DNA of 35,906 bases, taken from positions 1 through 35,906 of the IMG/VR virus record IMGVR_UViG_3300008050_000131. One strand, written 5' to 3'. Under the pieces are notes generated by a model. It worked only from the letters and a program-made list of their open reading frames with translations. It had not been told where the DNA came from and searched no databases. Shown here one piece after another: positions 25,668 to 34,617 of this stretch (position 1 is the first letter of the stretch; each line of letters begins with the position of its first letter). The position numbers and the translations under genes were made by a program. Source of the stretch: a virus.

Positions 25668-27571
25668 TAAATACCTCCTCTAAAAGAGAGGTTAAATTGT
25701 TCATCGAGTAGATTACCGTCTGCGCCTATCGGAGCCACAATGATCTCATGAGGCTTCGCATCTATATTCCCTAGATAATCGTCTAGAGAAAAGTCCCAGA
25801 GGTCGCCCTGTTGAGGAACAGTCGCCCCCGTAGTTATCGTTATGGAGAATTGAACTAACTCAGGAGCTTGATTGTTCTGAGGATTACTAATGTACCTCGT
25901 CACCGTCTCTTCTATACCCGCAGTAAAGATTTGATCTGCACCCAGACTCGTTTGAACATAAGAACCGCTAGAGGTTAAAAGTTTGAAAGTATTAGCCCCT
26001 AACCATACGACTCTATAAGTCTCGGATCTCGTTTGTATATTTATCCCTGTGATCTCCATCAAAGAGTTATCAAAAGCGTCTTCAGAACCAGATAGCCTCC
26101 TTAAAGAAGGTATCCTGTGGAACGCGGTGACATCTAAATAGTCTACCCCTTGAGTGTTCTCAATGGCTTGGATCACTGCGGATAATGGTAACCCTTCTCC
26201 AAACTCATCAGTGACATTAGAGAATAAATCCTGAAGAGATAATTCTACTCCAAACTCAACGCCATCTCTCAACATATTAGGGTAAACATGAATGATCGCC
26301 TCAAAATAAGGATTGATCGCTGTAGGTGCTATGACCTCTAATTTAGTCGGGACAGGCATTCTCTGAGAGACATACCTACCTACAACCCCTATTGCCCCCC
26401 AACCCGCGTTAAGATTAGAATACCACCTACCTGTAGGAATCGGATTGTTACCCTCTGTAGCCACATATAAATTAACCTCTATTGGCGCGTCTCCTCTACT
26501 CGCCCTCGCTGACCTCACACCTACGGAGGGTGTACTCTTTGCGATAGTCTCAAAGTCCCCAAGAGTAACAGCACGATCAAGAGCGCGAAGCGATAACGGC
26601 CCGTTCTTCTTGGCTGTCTCTACTGACTCTGGATTAACACCCCCAGACGGCTGACTTAGATTGTAAACAGAGGAAACCCCGATAACAGAGTCATACTTGA
26701 TGATGCTCCCGACACCCGCTCTGTTTGTCTCTGTCCCACCATCGATCCGATACGATACAAGGATAACACCTCCTATCGTTGGGATCTTTCCGTTTACCCC
26801 ATCACCAAAAGTGATCGTAACCTCTTCGGTCGAGAGGAATTTATAAACAAAAACCTCTGAAGTAGGCTCTGTACCTAGAAAAGAGGTCTTACCTTCCCAT
26901 ATATTCCCATTAACCGTTAAAGAGACTGCGCTTCCATCAACGGGATCTAAACATACAGGAGACGATGAGAGTAGGAAAGACTGGTCAGGTTCTCCGTTTG
27001 AAACCCCTAGACCCTCACTTACAAGTGAACCTCCTGTGAAGATTAGAGAATCATTAGTGCTAAACGTCTCTCCACTAAATGTCCTTTGCGCCTTACTTAA
27101 TTCGTAAGAGACACAATAAGACCCCAAAGCACCTAATAGTACAGGTGTGTTAAGCTGATAACTCAACGAACCTACCGCCTCATTAGAATCAGTCCTTACC
27201 GTAAAACCAGCGGGTAGTAAGACATTATTGAGATTCGTTCTGATGATCATACCTACAGTCGCAGGAGACGCAGGACTTAACTCATAACCAATCAATCTTA
27301 ATAGATCGACAACCGCCTCTCTTGTCTGTGCGGAGGCTAAATAAGACTCATTCTGCGCCCTATCAATTCCATAACTTAAAACGTCACCGAGATAAGCCAC
27401 TGCTTCAAGAATCGTAACTCCAATATCGCTTGGCTCTCGATCCGTCCACAAAGGATTTAATTTAGTCGCTAGAAGTAATAATTCATCCCTTATAGAAGAG
27501 AAGTCCCTAGTCGTATAGTCGATTTGTATAGGTAACCCACCTAATGATGATGGCTCTGGGCGAAGGGGCAT
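25667..27571 (-). CDS. Baseplate J-like protein (gpJ/gp6 family)
   Basis: This 634-residue baseplate wedge protein begins IQIDYTTRDFSSIRDELLLL, then WTDREPSDIGVTILEAVAYL, the standard gpJ N-terminus. NRAGVGSIIKYDSV is the classic domain motif of Baseplate_J proteins. GPLSLRALDRAVTLGDFE and the following ARASRGD match the family's central region. The C-terminal ~230 residues (PTKLEVIAPTA through the Gly-rich end) form a variable beta domain. GGAG precedes the ATG, 3 bases after the gp25 stop. gpJ pairs with gpI in the wedge around the hub. Confidence 0.95.
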   Translation of the reverse strand: MPLRPEPSSLGGLPIQIDYTTRDFSSIRDELLLLATKLNPLWTDREPSDIGVTILEAVAYLGDVLSYGIDRAQNESYLASAQTREAVVDLLRLIGYELSPASPATVGMIIRTNLNNVLLPAGFTVRTDSNEAVGSLSYQLNTPVLLGALGSYCVSYELSKAQRTFSGETFSTNDSLIFTGGSLVSEGLGVSNGEPDQSFLLSSSPVCLDPVDGSAVSLTVNGNIWEGKTSFLGTEPTSEVFVYKFLSTEEVTITFGDGVNGKIPTIGGVILVSYRIDGGTETNRAGVGSIIKYDSVIGVSSVYNLSQPSGGVNPESVETAKKNGPLSLRALDRAVTLGDFETIAKSTPSVGVRSARASRGDAPIEVNLYVATEGNNPIPTGRWYSNLNAGWGAIGVVGRYVSQRMPVPTKLEVIAPTAINPYFEAIIHVYPNMLRDGVEFGVELSLQDLFSNVTDEFGEGLPLSAVIQAIENTQGVDYLDVTAFHRIPSLRRLSGSEDAFDNSLMEITGINIQTRSETYRVVWLGANTFKLLTSSGSYVQTSLGADQIFTAGIEETVTRYISNPQNNQAPELVQFSITITTGATVPQQGDLWDFSLDDYLGNIDAKPHEIIVAPIGADGNLLDEQFNLSFRGGI

Positions 27572-27574
27572 AAT

Positions 27575-27943
27575 CTACTCCTCTACGATTAGTGAAAGAT
27601 CGTGGTACTCTGTACCTGTGTCTATTTTAAAGGTCATATTAATTAATAACTTACCTTTATCTGTGGGAGTCAAATCAACGGAGATAACACTGACCCTCGA
27701 TTCGGATAACTCAACACCTGTTCTTATGTAGTTTTGTAACTCTTGTCCACTCTGAGAATCTATCGATTTAAAGAGGTATAAATAACCAAGACTACCAACA
27801 TTAGGCGACATAACGCGCTCACCCATAGAGGTGAGAATAATCGCTTTTATGTTGTCTTTTATCTTATCAATACCCGTTGACTCTATAAAAGAACCTCTGG
27901 GGCCAATTCTAAGCGGAAAACTTAATCCTTTTAGTATCGCCAT
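27575..27943 (-). CDS. Baseplate wedge protein gp25/gpW family
   Basis: This 122-residue protein shows the gp25-like pattern: GLSFPLRIGPRGSFIESTG, DNIKAIILTSMGERVM, then SPNVGSLGYLYLF and an acidic C-terminus with INMTFKIDTG. The ERVM-x4-GS-x-GYLYLF block corresponds to the conserved EPR-like loop region and fold of gp25. It is a small wedge protein that initiates sheath assembly from the baseplate. GAGGAAT precedes the ATG, and it lies directly before gpJ in the usual order. Confidence 0.92.
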   Translation of the reverse strand: MAILKGLSFPLRIGPRGSFIESTGIDKIKDNIKAIILTSMGERVMSPNVGSLGYLYLFKSIDSQSGQELQNYIRTGVELSESRVSVISVDLTPTDKGKLLINMTFKIDTGTEYHDLSLIVEE

Positions 27944-27946
27944 AGT

Positions 27947-29197
27947 TTATTCCTCTCTCTGAGTCCATTGGGTTTTACCACGCCTGATCTCTACGAACTT
28001 ATTATAGTTCTCTTGAGTCCTACCCGTTCCGCCTTCAAGATCTTCTTTTAGATCTTCTCCTGCGATCATATTAATAATAGTTTGGATACGAGAAAATTCA
28101 GTATCTACGCCTGCTTGTATGTGCATAGCTACACCGCCCCCAAAACTATATTCCTGTCCCAATTGTCGAGAGGTGTTTAGGATATTCTCTCCTGTACTCT
28201 TTAAAAGAATATCCTTCTCATATGTCTCCGACTTTGGATAAGAAGGGTGAAGAGGGGCATTGATAACTGCCCTCCCAAAGTCCTCACTGTCCCCTTTACC
28301 AGCACAAATAAACAACGCTAGAGGAGAACCAAAAGTAAAGAAGTCTATCAAAGACGCGATAGTCGAGATTAATTGAGTAGCAAGTTCTGTTATCCGAGAT
28401 ATACGGAGATTAACGGTACGAATTATCTCATTGATCTTATCAAAAAAACCTTTAAGTGTAGATAACTGAAGGAGAGTCTCTGTTAATCCATACAGTAACT
28501 TTTTAAAAATAGGTATGTCAGAAAGAGCATATGTCTTTCCCCAATCAGGAGCCATACCAGAACCACCCCCCTCCACCCTAAACTCTAAATCCGTAAAGGG
28601 GTCATTCAATTTACCTAGACCCATCAGGTCATCACTAAGGCCGTCAAACCCCCTAAACTTCTTTAGAATATTATCAAAAACTTCCATCAAAGCATTAAGA
28701 TCAGGTAACGACCATATACCTACAACCACCGCACCATGACCGTCCTTATTTAATATAGGTCTATTATTGTCCTCTTTATCGAGATATGACATACCGATGT
28801 CGTACAAAATCTCGTTTGGCCTTCTTCTAGATTTAGGTGACGTAGGGAAGTGGTAAAGAAACGATAACGAAGTCCCCTGTAACAATTCTATTAATTGCTC
28901 AAGGATCTCGTTCACTAAAATGTAAACCCCCTGAAGAACGTCTACTGAGATCCTCAGAACTAATGCCAAAAGATCTACAGCACTACTAAGTAAATCAACC
29001 ACTCCCTGCAATACCGCTAACCCCGTTAAGATTCCCTCACTTGCAGTCTCTATTATTTCAGGGATCGGAGATAACTTTTCTCTTATCTGTTCTTCAGTTA
29101 GACCCCGTACCCATTTTAGTTCAAAGTCTGATGGGAGAGCCTCTACAGCACTCTCAATATCATCTTCTCTTGTTAATCCTCTTTGACTTGTGGGCAT
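27947..29197 (-). CDS. Baseplate-operon protein of unknown function, hydrophobic helical core
   Basis: This 416-residue protein has a long helical hydrophobic stretch at about 55-110 (TGLAVLQGVVDLLSSAVDLL, VYILVNEILEQLIELL) and another at about 265-300 (IRTVNLRISRITELATQLIS). The ends are hydrophilic. It sits where other phages have a gp53 or hub-associated component, between the cyclase gene and gp25. The hydrophobic stretches could form an amphipathic core rather than true membrane helices. No family recognised. Its ATG lies 38 bases inside the previous gene. Confidence 0.7.
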   Translation of the reverse strand: MPTSQRGLTREDDIESAVEALPSDFELKWVRGLTEEQIREKLSPIPEIIETASEGILTGLAVLQGVVDLLSSAVDLLALVLRISVDVLQGVYILVNEILEQLIELLQGTSLSFLYHFPTSPKSRRRPNEILYDIGMSYLDKEDNNRPILNKDGHGAVVVGIWSLPDLNALMEVFDNILKKFRGFDGLSDDLMGLGKLNDPFTDLEFRVEGGGSGMAPDWGKTYALSDIPIFKKLLYGLTETLLQLSTLKGFFDKINEIIRTVNLRISRITELATQLISTIASLIDFFTFGSPLALFICAGKGDSEDFGRAVINAPLHPSYPKSETYEKDILLKSTGENILNTSRQLGQEYSFGGGVAMHIQAGVDTEFSRIQTIINMIAGEDLKEDLEGGTGRTQENYNKFVEIRRGKTQWTQREE

Positions 29198-29516
29198 TGG
29201 TGATCTCTCTTGCTAATTGTGCTTTTATCATTGTCTTTGCGTGGTGGGTTTCTTTTTTTATTGAGGCCCAAGTGATAAAGTCTAATGTGTCTACTGCGGT
29301 AGATTTAACTAATGAAGAATCTCCTGTCCCGCTTTCAAGAAGAGTTTTAAAATCCTCAAGACCTTCTTTTAATTTTACCATAAATTCTTCTTTTGTTTGG
29401 CCTTTCTTATCCCAAGGAGTGATTAACCCCTTATCTAACCCTGTTATTAACTCCCCAACCTTCTCCTCTATATCGTTAATAGACTCTGTAGTTTTTGGAG
29501 TATTTTCTTCACTCAT
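29160..29516 (-). CDS. Hypothetical helical protein
   Basis: This 118-residue, charged protein is predicted helical by composition: EEKVGELITGLDKGLI, KEEFMVKLKEGLEDFKTLLE, then a basic end AHKSKRINKRR. There is no membrane segment or recognisable motif. It starts 27 bases after the cyclase stop and overlaps the following 416-residue gene by 38 bases. It may be a baseplate chaperone or tail assembly helper; that is only a guess from place and composition. Confidence 0.65.
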   Translation of the reverse strand: MSEENTPKTTESINDIEEKVGELITGLDKGLITPWDKKGQTKEEFMVKLKEGLEDFKTLLESGTGDSSLVKSTAVDTLDFITWASIKKETHHAKTMIKAQLAREITNAHKSKRINKRR

Positions 29517-29543
29517 CGCTGTGCCTTTTTTGTTGAAAAGTCA

Positions 29544-30362
29544 TTAATTATACACAATATGTTTGTCGATAAAATTAAGAACCGCTTCCTTTAACTCCCC
29601 AAACCATCTTAGATCAATATCGAAGAAGTCTAAATAGATCCACCGACAATCTGTCCAAACCGTATATGAGATTAACCATAGAGCGTACACAAATATTATG
29701 AAACCTAAGACCTGTTTTAAAAACCTTAAATAATCAGAACCACTCCAGTCCGTCCCCCATTTCGGTTTATTTACTCTTTTGACCTTCTCATTCTCTTTCG
29801 GAAGGGTAAAGTCAGAAGATTTAAACCCTACAGCGTGAATCATCATAGGGTTCTTAACTCCTTTTAGACGATAACTCCCCAAATTCTTAAAATGAGCACC
29901 CTTTGGAGTAAAGGAATTAAGACGGTTCTCAGATGCCCTTCTCGCAGAGGTTGAGAGTAACACCTGACCTCCACTAGCCAAACTCATTATTCTTGCGCCT
30001 ATCGGCTTCGCAAGACCCTCTACCTCTATTCTCTTCGCTCCTTGGTCGACATAGATCTTCTTATTCTTCTTTAGTACCACTTCTCCCCAATGTATTCCGA
30101 TTCTCGCCTTAAACCCTGTCCTTGCAGGGATTGATTGGTGGTAGGCGAGTGCAAAGTTCACTGCATCTATCGTTCGATCAAAGATCACTAAGAACCCATC
30201 CGTCTTATCAATCTCGATACCGTTAAATCGATAGATCATAGTCCTTACCAATTTATCATGATAAAAGAAAACCTGTGCTGATCTTCGACTCCCTACCCTC
30301 TCAATAAAACGAGTAGAATCAACTACGTCTAAGAGTAGGAGAGCTTTTAAAGAGGTTTCCAT
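29544..30362 (-). CDS. Class III nucleotidyl cyclase with C-terminal membrane anchor
   Basis: This 272-residue protein has a class III adenylate/guanylate-type cyclase domain over residues ~5-165. LLLDVVDST supplies the first metal Asp12, and EIDKTDGFLVIF the second, Asp55. GIHWGEVV, EVEGLAKPIGARIMSLASGG and LLS follow the fold's order. Arg124 matches the transition-state Arg of the canonical Asn-x3-Arg, but Asn is Pro120; Glu113 sits at the base-selecting position. From memory, this variant (ID[KR][ST]DG, EGLAKP) is close to cyclases annotated in bacteria as putative peptide modification system cyclases (TIGR04510). The tail has one transmembrane helix (about 218-236). It overlaps the upstream membrane protein by one base. 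The product nucleotide is unknown. Confidence 0.85.
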   Translation of the reverse strand: METSLKALLLLDVVDSTRFIERVGSRRSAQVFFYHDKLVRTMIYRFNGIEIDKTDGFLVIFDRTIDAVNFALAYHQSIPARTGFKARIGIHWGEVVLKKNKKIYVDQGAKRIEVEGLAKPIGARIMSLASGGQVLLSTSARRASENRLNSFTPKGAHFKNLGSYRLKGVKNPMMIHAVGFKSSDFTLPKENEKVKRVNKPKWGTDWSGSDYLRFLKQVLGFIIFVYALWLISYTVWTDCRWIYLDFFDIDLRWFGELKEAVLNFIDKHIVYN

Positions 30363-30670
30363 TACTTCTCTACTTTAGCCTGTAATTGTGCAACCGTAAC
30401 CTTTAAAGCGTTTAAGTCCTCCCAGATCTTAATTCGTCCATCCCTACATTGAGTCCCTATCTCTGTGTTCTTCTCAATGTAGGTATTAACTTTTTTTTCA
30501 ATAGAGTCCTCTAACGCATCTAACTTCTTCTCTTGTTGTTCGTTTAATTGAACTGCACTGGCTAGGTCGCTCTTAATACTATTTATAAGCGAAGAGATAT
30601 ACCAAATCACGCCTATAACAGACCCTAAGATGGATATAACCTGAATCAACATCTCTACAGTGATAGTCAT
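30362..30670 (-). CDS. Small membrane protein with coiled coil, cyclase-coupled
   Basis: This 102-residue protein begins with a transmembrane helix (about 7-27, MLIQVISILGSVIGVIWYIS) followed by a long coiled coil (about 35-102: LNEQQEKKLDALEDSIEKKV, ALKVTVAQLQAKVEK). A lone Cys sits mid-way. The ATG at 30670 is preferred because GGAGGT lies six bases upstream; one at 30673 is too near. Its stop overlaps the cyclase start (TAATG). It could be a partner or sensor of the cyclase, or have the topology of an i-spanin. Neither is proven. Confidence 0.65.
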   Translation of the reverse strand: MTITVEMLIQVISILGSVIGVIWYISSLINSIKSDLASAVQLNEQQEKKLDALEDSIEKKVNTYIEKNTEIGTQCRDGRIKIWEDLNALKVTVAQLQAKVEK

Positions 30671-30705
30671 CATGACCTCCTATTTTATCGCTAGTATACA
30701 ATAAT

Positions 30706-31035
30706 TTAAGAGATTGTACCTACACCTGTTCCTGTACCCGTACCACCACCTGTTATTGGGACAGTGTTCGATTGTGCGACCGCAGTACCTTGGACATTAA
30801 CAGTCGCAGGAGGGTGTAAGGTAGTTAGATTCGTATTCACAGTCGAACTAACCACTGCTCCTGTTGTAAGCCAAAGATGGATCGCTTGAGCGTATCCCTG
30901 CGCTCTCTGTGCGATAGAGGCTTTAGTTACAGGATCAATCACAGGAGGTACTCCGTTTTGAGTGTATGATTGGAGAATTAAAGTTTCATCTACTGCGATT
31001 AATGCCGTTGCTAAGGCTTCGGGGACAAGTGCCAT
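30706..31035 (-). CDS. Small protein with Gly/Thr-rich tail, after spike gene
   Basis: This 109-residue protein has a helical N-terminal half (EALATALIAVDETLILQSY, RAQGYAQAIHLWLTTG) and a short beta/low-complexity end, ITGGGTGTGTGVGTIS. GGAG precedes the ATG, 12 bases after the spike gene. It lies where many contractile tails encode a PAAR tip, but it shows no PAAR pattern. It may be a spike- or hub-associated structural protein. No family is recognised with certainty. Confidence 0.65.
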   Translation of the reverse strand: MALVPEALATALIAVDETLILQSYTQNGVPPVIDPVTKASIAQRAQGYAQAIHLWLTTGAVVSSTVNTNLTTLHPPATVNVQGTAVAQSNTVPITGGGTGTGTGVGTIS

Positions 31036-31047
31036 ATCTATTCTCCT

Positions 31048-32442
31048 TTAAACTTTTGAAAGAAAAACTGACTCACTTAGAATCAGTGGCTGTGTTGGTG
31101 CGGGTACTGTTAAAAATGTAGATTGTGCGGTAGTCAATGCGACATTGGCTAAAATTGAAGACGCTTGAAGAACAGGATTAGGCCCACCAAACCCTGTAGT
31201 CACCCCTCCCGATAACTGAAGCGTGGTGAAGAAGGTCTGTAAGGTACTCACGAGAGTGTTTAAGAATAAATTTAATTGTAGACCCATTACAGCAGGCTCT
31301 TTTGTAAGAGGTACAGGCCCAAGACCTAGTGTTACAGTCCTAAGAGCAGGAGTCAAATTACCTAAATAAACTTGACCCCCTAAACCCCCTCTCGCCTCTA
31401 CACCGTATACAGAGATGTTCTGAGTAGGATCTCCAGAGATAAACTTACTCGTACCGCCCGTTCCGACAATCGTACAAGACTCAGATACATACATTGGTTC
31501 AGGGATAGAGAGAGCGTTATTAAAGTTTAAATAACCCGTACCCGCGCCCACAAACTCAAAATCTCCAAAAGAAGATAGACTAAAATCACCGCCTGCGTTT
31601 ACCTCAAATAGATTCGCTAAGGTAGCAGTCAAACCCCCACCCGTTAAGTTTATATTGTCCTTTATCGTTACAGAACAATTACTCGCAGAATGAGTCTGTG
31701 ACCTCTTAATCTTTGTAGTGACATCACCATTCAAAATTGTTGAAAAGTCACCATCTACCTGTGAACTAACTGCACCTGAGATCTGTTGTCTCTTATCACC
31801 TGCAATAACCTCTACAGTGTTGGTCGAGCGCGTTCTGATATTCCCCTCCGCGATTATATTAACCGTCCCGTCTGGGAGTATCTCTATATGAGAACCCTTA
31901 GAGTGAAAGATCTGAACCCTCTCTCCACCCTCAGTGTCATCAAGTTCAAGCATATGACCCGCAGGAGTTCTGATGATGGTGACCTCTCCATACTCCGCTT
32001 CATAAGAAGACGCAGGTACTCCGAAGCTCCCCTTCATCCCATAATCACTACCATCATAATCAGCGCGACCATGAGCAGGCACAGGTGAGGATTCTAATTG
32101 ATACTCTGAAGACTCCTCAATCGCAGAACCGTCCGTAGAGTGACCATCAGTAATCTCGTCATAAAAACCCCCTACAAATATCGGATGCTCTACCATCCCC
32201 TCCTCACACTCTATCCAAACTAAAGAGCCGATGGGAGGTACGCTAAAGAATCCAGAATCTCTGCCCCCATACATAGGGAAACAGGGAGTAGCCCAAGGAC
32301 TCACACCTGTACCATATAACTCTACGTTCTCTACTCGGATTCGCCCTAACTTCTTAGGGTCTTGATTCTCAGCAACCCTCGCCCTGCGCTTCCCATAAAA
32401 ACGATTATAATACTTGTCTTCGTACTCGGATAAATGAAGCAT
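31048..32442 (-). CDS. Baseplate central spike protein (gpV/gp5 OB-fold type)
   Basis: This 464-residue spike has an N-terminal OB-fold matching gpV/gp5 (ENQDPKKLGRIRVENVELYG, then WATPCFPMYGGRDSGFFSVP, IGSLVWIECEEGMVEHPIFV, GGFY). From ~160, alternating hydrophobic residues (MLELDDTEGGERVQIFHSKG, HIEILPDGTVNIIAEGNI) fit a trimeric beta-helical needle of gp5/VgrG type, followed by a C-terminal domain. No lysozyme domain is present, unlike T4 gp5. GAGGAGAG precedes the ATG. It directly follows the hub gene, as expected for a hub-spike pair. Confidence 0.9.
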   Translation of the reverse strand: MLHLSEYEDKYYNRFYGKRRARVAENQDPKKLGRIRVENVELYGTGVSPWATPCFPMYGGRDSGFFSVPPIGSLVWIECEEGMVEHPIFVGGFYDEITDGHSTDGSAIEESSEYQLESSPVPAHGRADYDGSDYGMKGSFGVPASSYEAEYGEVTIIRTPAGHMLELDDTEGGERVQIFHSKGSHIEILPDGTVNIIAEGNIRTRSTNTVEVIAGDKRQQISGAVSSQVDGDFSTILNGDVTTKIKRSQTHSASNCSVTIKDNINLTGGGLTATLANLFEVNAGGDFSLSSFGDFEFVGAGTGYLNFNNALSIPEPMYVSESCTIVGTGGTSKFISGDPTQNISVYGVEARGGLGGQVYLGNLTPALRTVTLGLGPVPLTKEPAVMGLQLNLFLNTLVSTLQTFFTTLQLSGGVTTGFGGPNPVLQASSILANVALTTAQSTFLTVPAPTQPLILSESVFLSKV

Positions 32443-32460
32443 AACTAACTCTCCTCAAAC

Positions 32461-34617
32461 TCAGGAAAAGGATGTGTTCAATCGTGAAGTATTCCCCGTT
32501 AGTAAATCTTCACTCTCTTTCGGTACAAAAGCTGTCTTCTTCTTCTCGATTTTAGGTTCCGCGTCACCCTTTTTTCTAGTCTTAGAAGAAGGACTTCCCC
32601 CAGCCCTTCCACCATAACGATCTACAGTCTTCGAGGTCGCCTTCTTCGCAACTACCTTTGTATGAAACCCACTAACATCAATCGTATGCTCTTCGCTAGA
32701 TATAGAGTAATAACCATCGACTAAACTGTATAAATCAACAATCTCTAAAAGACGACCCACTCTTAATGTCCAATCTCCTACCTTCGTCTTCACACTTATA
32801 GAGGTCACGATCTTACCTGAAGACATTTTTCTTGAAGAGTTCCCCTGACCCGAAGGTTTATTCTCGCCACGAGCTTTCCCGTCTTGAGTCGTAGGTGCAT
32901 TATCCCTATCTTCTCCTTGTTGGTAAAGAGACTTCCCCCCAGATTCCTTTTTTGGTTTCTCTTTACCCTTCTCACGATAATTCTCTAAAACTATCCTAGA
33001 TGTTTTACTATCAACTTTTTCTACCTTAATCCTATTAGTTTTACTATGATTGATTGCTTGGTTTCTCATTTTCACGATATGGGCATAAGTCTCAGGGTCT
33101 GATCTAAAATAATCGTGATCTTCGTTAAGTGCGATTGTACTCTCGTTAAGAATCGACCTTTTTGGGACATTCGCACTCGTCTCTACAACCCATTCCATTT
33201 CGGGTTCGGTCGTAACCGTAGTAGTGACAGGTTCAACTTCTTCCTTCTTCTCGACTTTAACGGCATTAGGGTCTGTTAATGTCCATATTTTGACTTTTAT
33301 TTTGTCTTCACTAACGAAACTTAGGACTTTTATTACCTTATTAGATCGAGGCGATAATTCAAGAAAAGTTTCCTTACTAATCTCTCTAGTTTCACTTTCT
33401 ACAGTGCGCTTACCTACATTAACTTCCTTAAAAATATGGAATACTTCCCCCGCCCCAACGTCTGCTATTCCCTGAGATCTTTTGTCTCTAGCGTGTACTT
33501 CATAATCTTTTTCTTTTGGGAACGCTTTTCTCGCCTCCTCTATGTTTGAAAAAACAGCCCTAGTATAGGGGAATCCCACCTCGAATATCGAGTTATTTTT
33601 CGAGAAAACTCCATGTACCAGTTTTAAAAGAGTAGTATTATCCTCGCTTATCTCACCCGTCCCACCTTTTGCTTCTTGACTCAAACCTTTACGATAAGAA
33701 CCCCTAGAACGCTTTTTCTTTGGATACTTTTTCGTATATTCAATGGACGCGATTGGAGACGCAGGAAACCCATAAGTCATACGGTAGGCTTTTGCACCCC
33801 TCTTTATAAGATCTAATTTATAGGGAGAGGCTAATCGAATCTCCTCCCTCTCAGGGTTTACAAAAAAGTCTATTTTATATTTTGTTGATTCTGTCCATAC
33901 CAATGCCCCAAAGTTTAGCCCTGCGGTCACAATAGCGTCTTCAGCCTGTCTAACCTGATCTAATTCGTCTTCTAACAATTCCTTATAGTCGACCTTCATC
34001 CCAACGACACTCGCTAATTGTTCTATTCCAGACTTCCCATACTCCGCAGTGAACACCTCATTCGTATTGGTAGCAGAGAGACGATTACCCGCCTTCCCCT
34101 TAACCTTTAAGACCGCTGTACCCTCTTCAAAGGCAATCTTATGCTCATATACTACGAGGTTAGACCACTTGGTGTGTGCATTCCTATAACCCCATTTTAC
34201 ACTGAAGTTTGCGCCCATCTTAAATAGAGTAATCTTGTCTCGAACCTTTAACCCTTTTTTATCCCGATAATCAGGAACATACATCTCAAACTCAACAGTA
34301 GGGTACTTCCCTATCTCATTCTTTAAAACCACCTTTTTAAGACCTTTTCTCAAAGGCGACACTTCCCAGTGTGGTAGAGGTTGAAGAAATAATAAATCCT
34401 CATTGTCTCCTTTAAGATTAATCCAGACATAAGGCTCAAGTCGACCCTCTCCAATCATTGCATGAAAAGGCATAGAACCGTTTTGTGAAGTTATCTGTTC
34501 TTGGTCAAGAGCAAACCTCTTTGGTCTATAAACCTCTGTCTTTTTAGGAGAGCTTTTAGGTGGTTGTACTTTAGGTATTACCTTTGTCGGTGACCTTCTC
34601 TTAGTCGGCTTACCCAT
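32461..34617 (-). CDS. Baseplate hub protein (gpD/gp27-like, late control D family)
   Basis: This 718-residue protein starts with a Lys/Pro/Ser-rich basic leader (1-40). The gpD-like core includes HWEVSPLRKGLKKVVLKNE, VEFEMYVPDYRDKKGLKVRD and a WGYRN segment, typical of the gp27/VgrG hub beta-barrel. Near the end, ISVKTKVGDWTLRVGRLLEI and VDGYYSISSEEHTIDVSGFH form the second barrel and domain-ending pattern. A long charged central region (about 300-590) with low-complexity Lys/Glu is larger than in P2 gpD. The hub binds the spike encoded just after it and sits beneath the tail tube. Its ATG overlaps the LysM gene stop. Confidence 0.85.
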   Translation of the reverse strand: MGKPTKRRSPTKVIPKVQPPKSSPKKTEVYRPKRFALDQEQITSQNGSMPFHAMIGEGRLEPYVWINLKGDNEDLLFLQPLPHWEVSPLRKGLKKVVLKNEIGKYPTVEFEMYVPDYRDKKGLKVRDKITLFKMGANFSVKWGYRNAHTKWSNLVVYEHKIAFEEGTAVLKVKGKAGNRLSATNTNEVFTAEYGKSGIEQLASVVGMKVDYKELLEDELDQVRQAEDAIVTAGLNFGALVWTESTKYKIDFFVNPEREEIRLASPYKLDLIKRGAKAYRMTYGFPASPIASIEYTKKYPKKKRSRGSYRKGLSQEAKGGTGEISEDNTTLLKLVHGVFSKNNSIFEVGFPYTRAVFSNIEEARKAFPKEKDYEVHARDKRSQGIADVGAGEVFHIFKEVNVGKRTVESETREISKETFLELSPRSNKVIKVLSFVSEDKIKVKIWTLTDPNAVKVEKKEEVEPVTTTVTTEPEMEWVVETSANVPKRSILNESTIALNEDHDYFRSDPETYAHIVKMRNQAINHSKTNRIKVEKVDSKTSRIVLENYREKGKEKPKKESGGKSLYQQGEDRDNAPTTQDGKARGENKPSGQGNSSRKMSSGKIVTSISVKTKVGDWTLRVGRLLEIVDLYSLVDGYYSISSEEHTIDVSGFHTKVVAKKATSKTVDRYGGRAGGSPSSKTRKKGDAEPKIEKKKTAFVPKESEDLLTGNTSRLNTSFS

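Noticed and set aside
163-29543. Identical 15-base element TGACTTTTCAACAAA (minus strand) after two stop codons, at 163-177 and 29529-29543
   Set aside because: A 15-base match is expected about once by chance in a window of this size and AT content. There is no third intergenic copy in the same orientation.
30706-31035. PAAR spike-tip protein
   Set aside because: The position fits, but the sequence lacks the PAAR repeat and its metal-binding residues.
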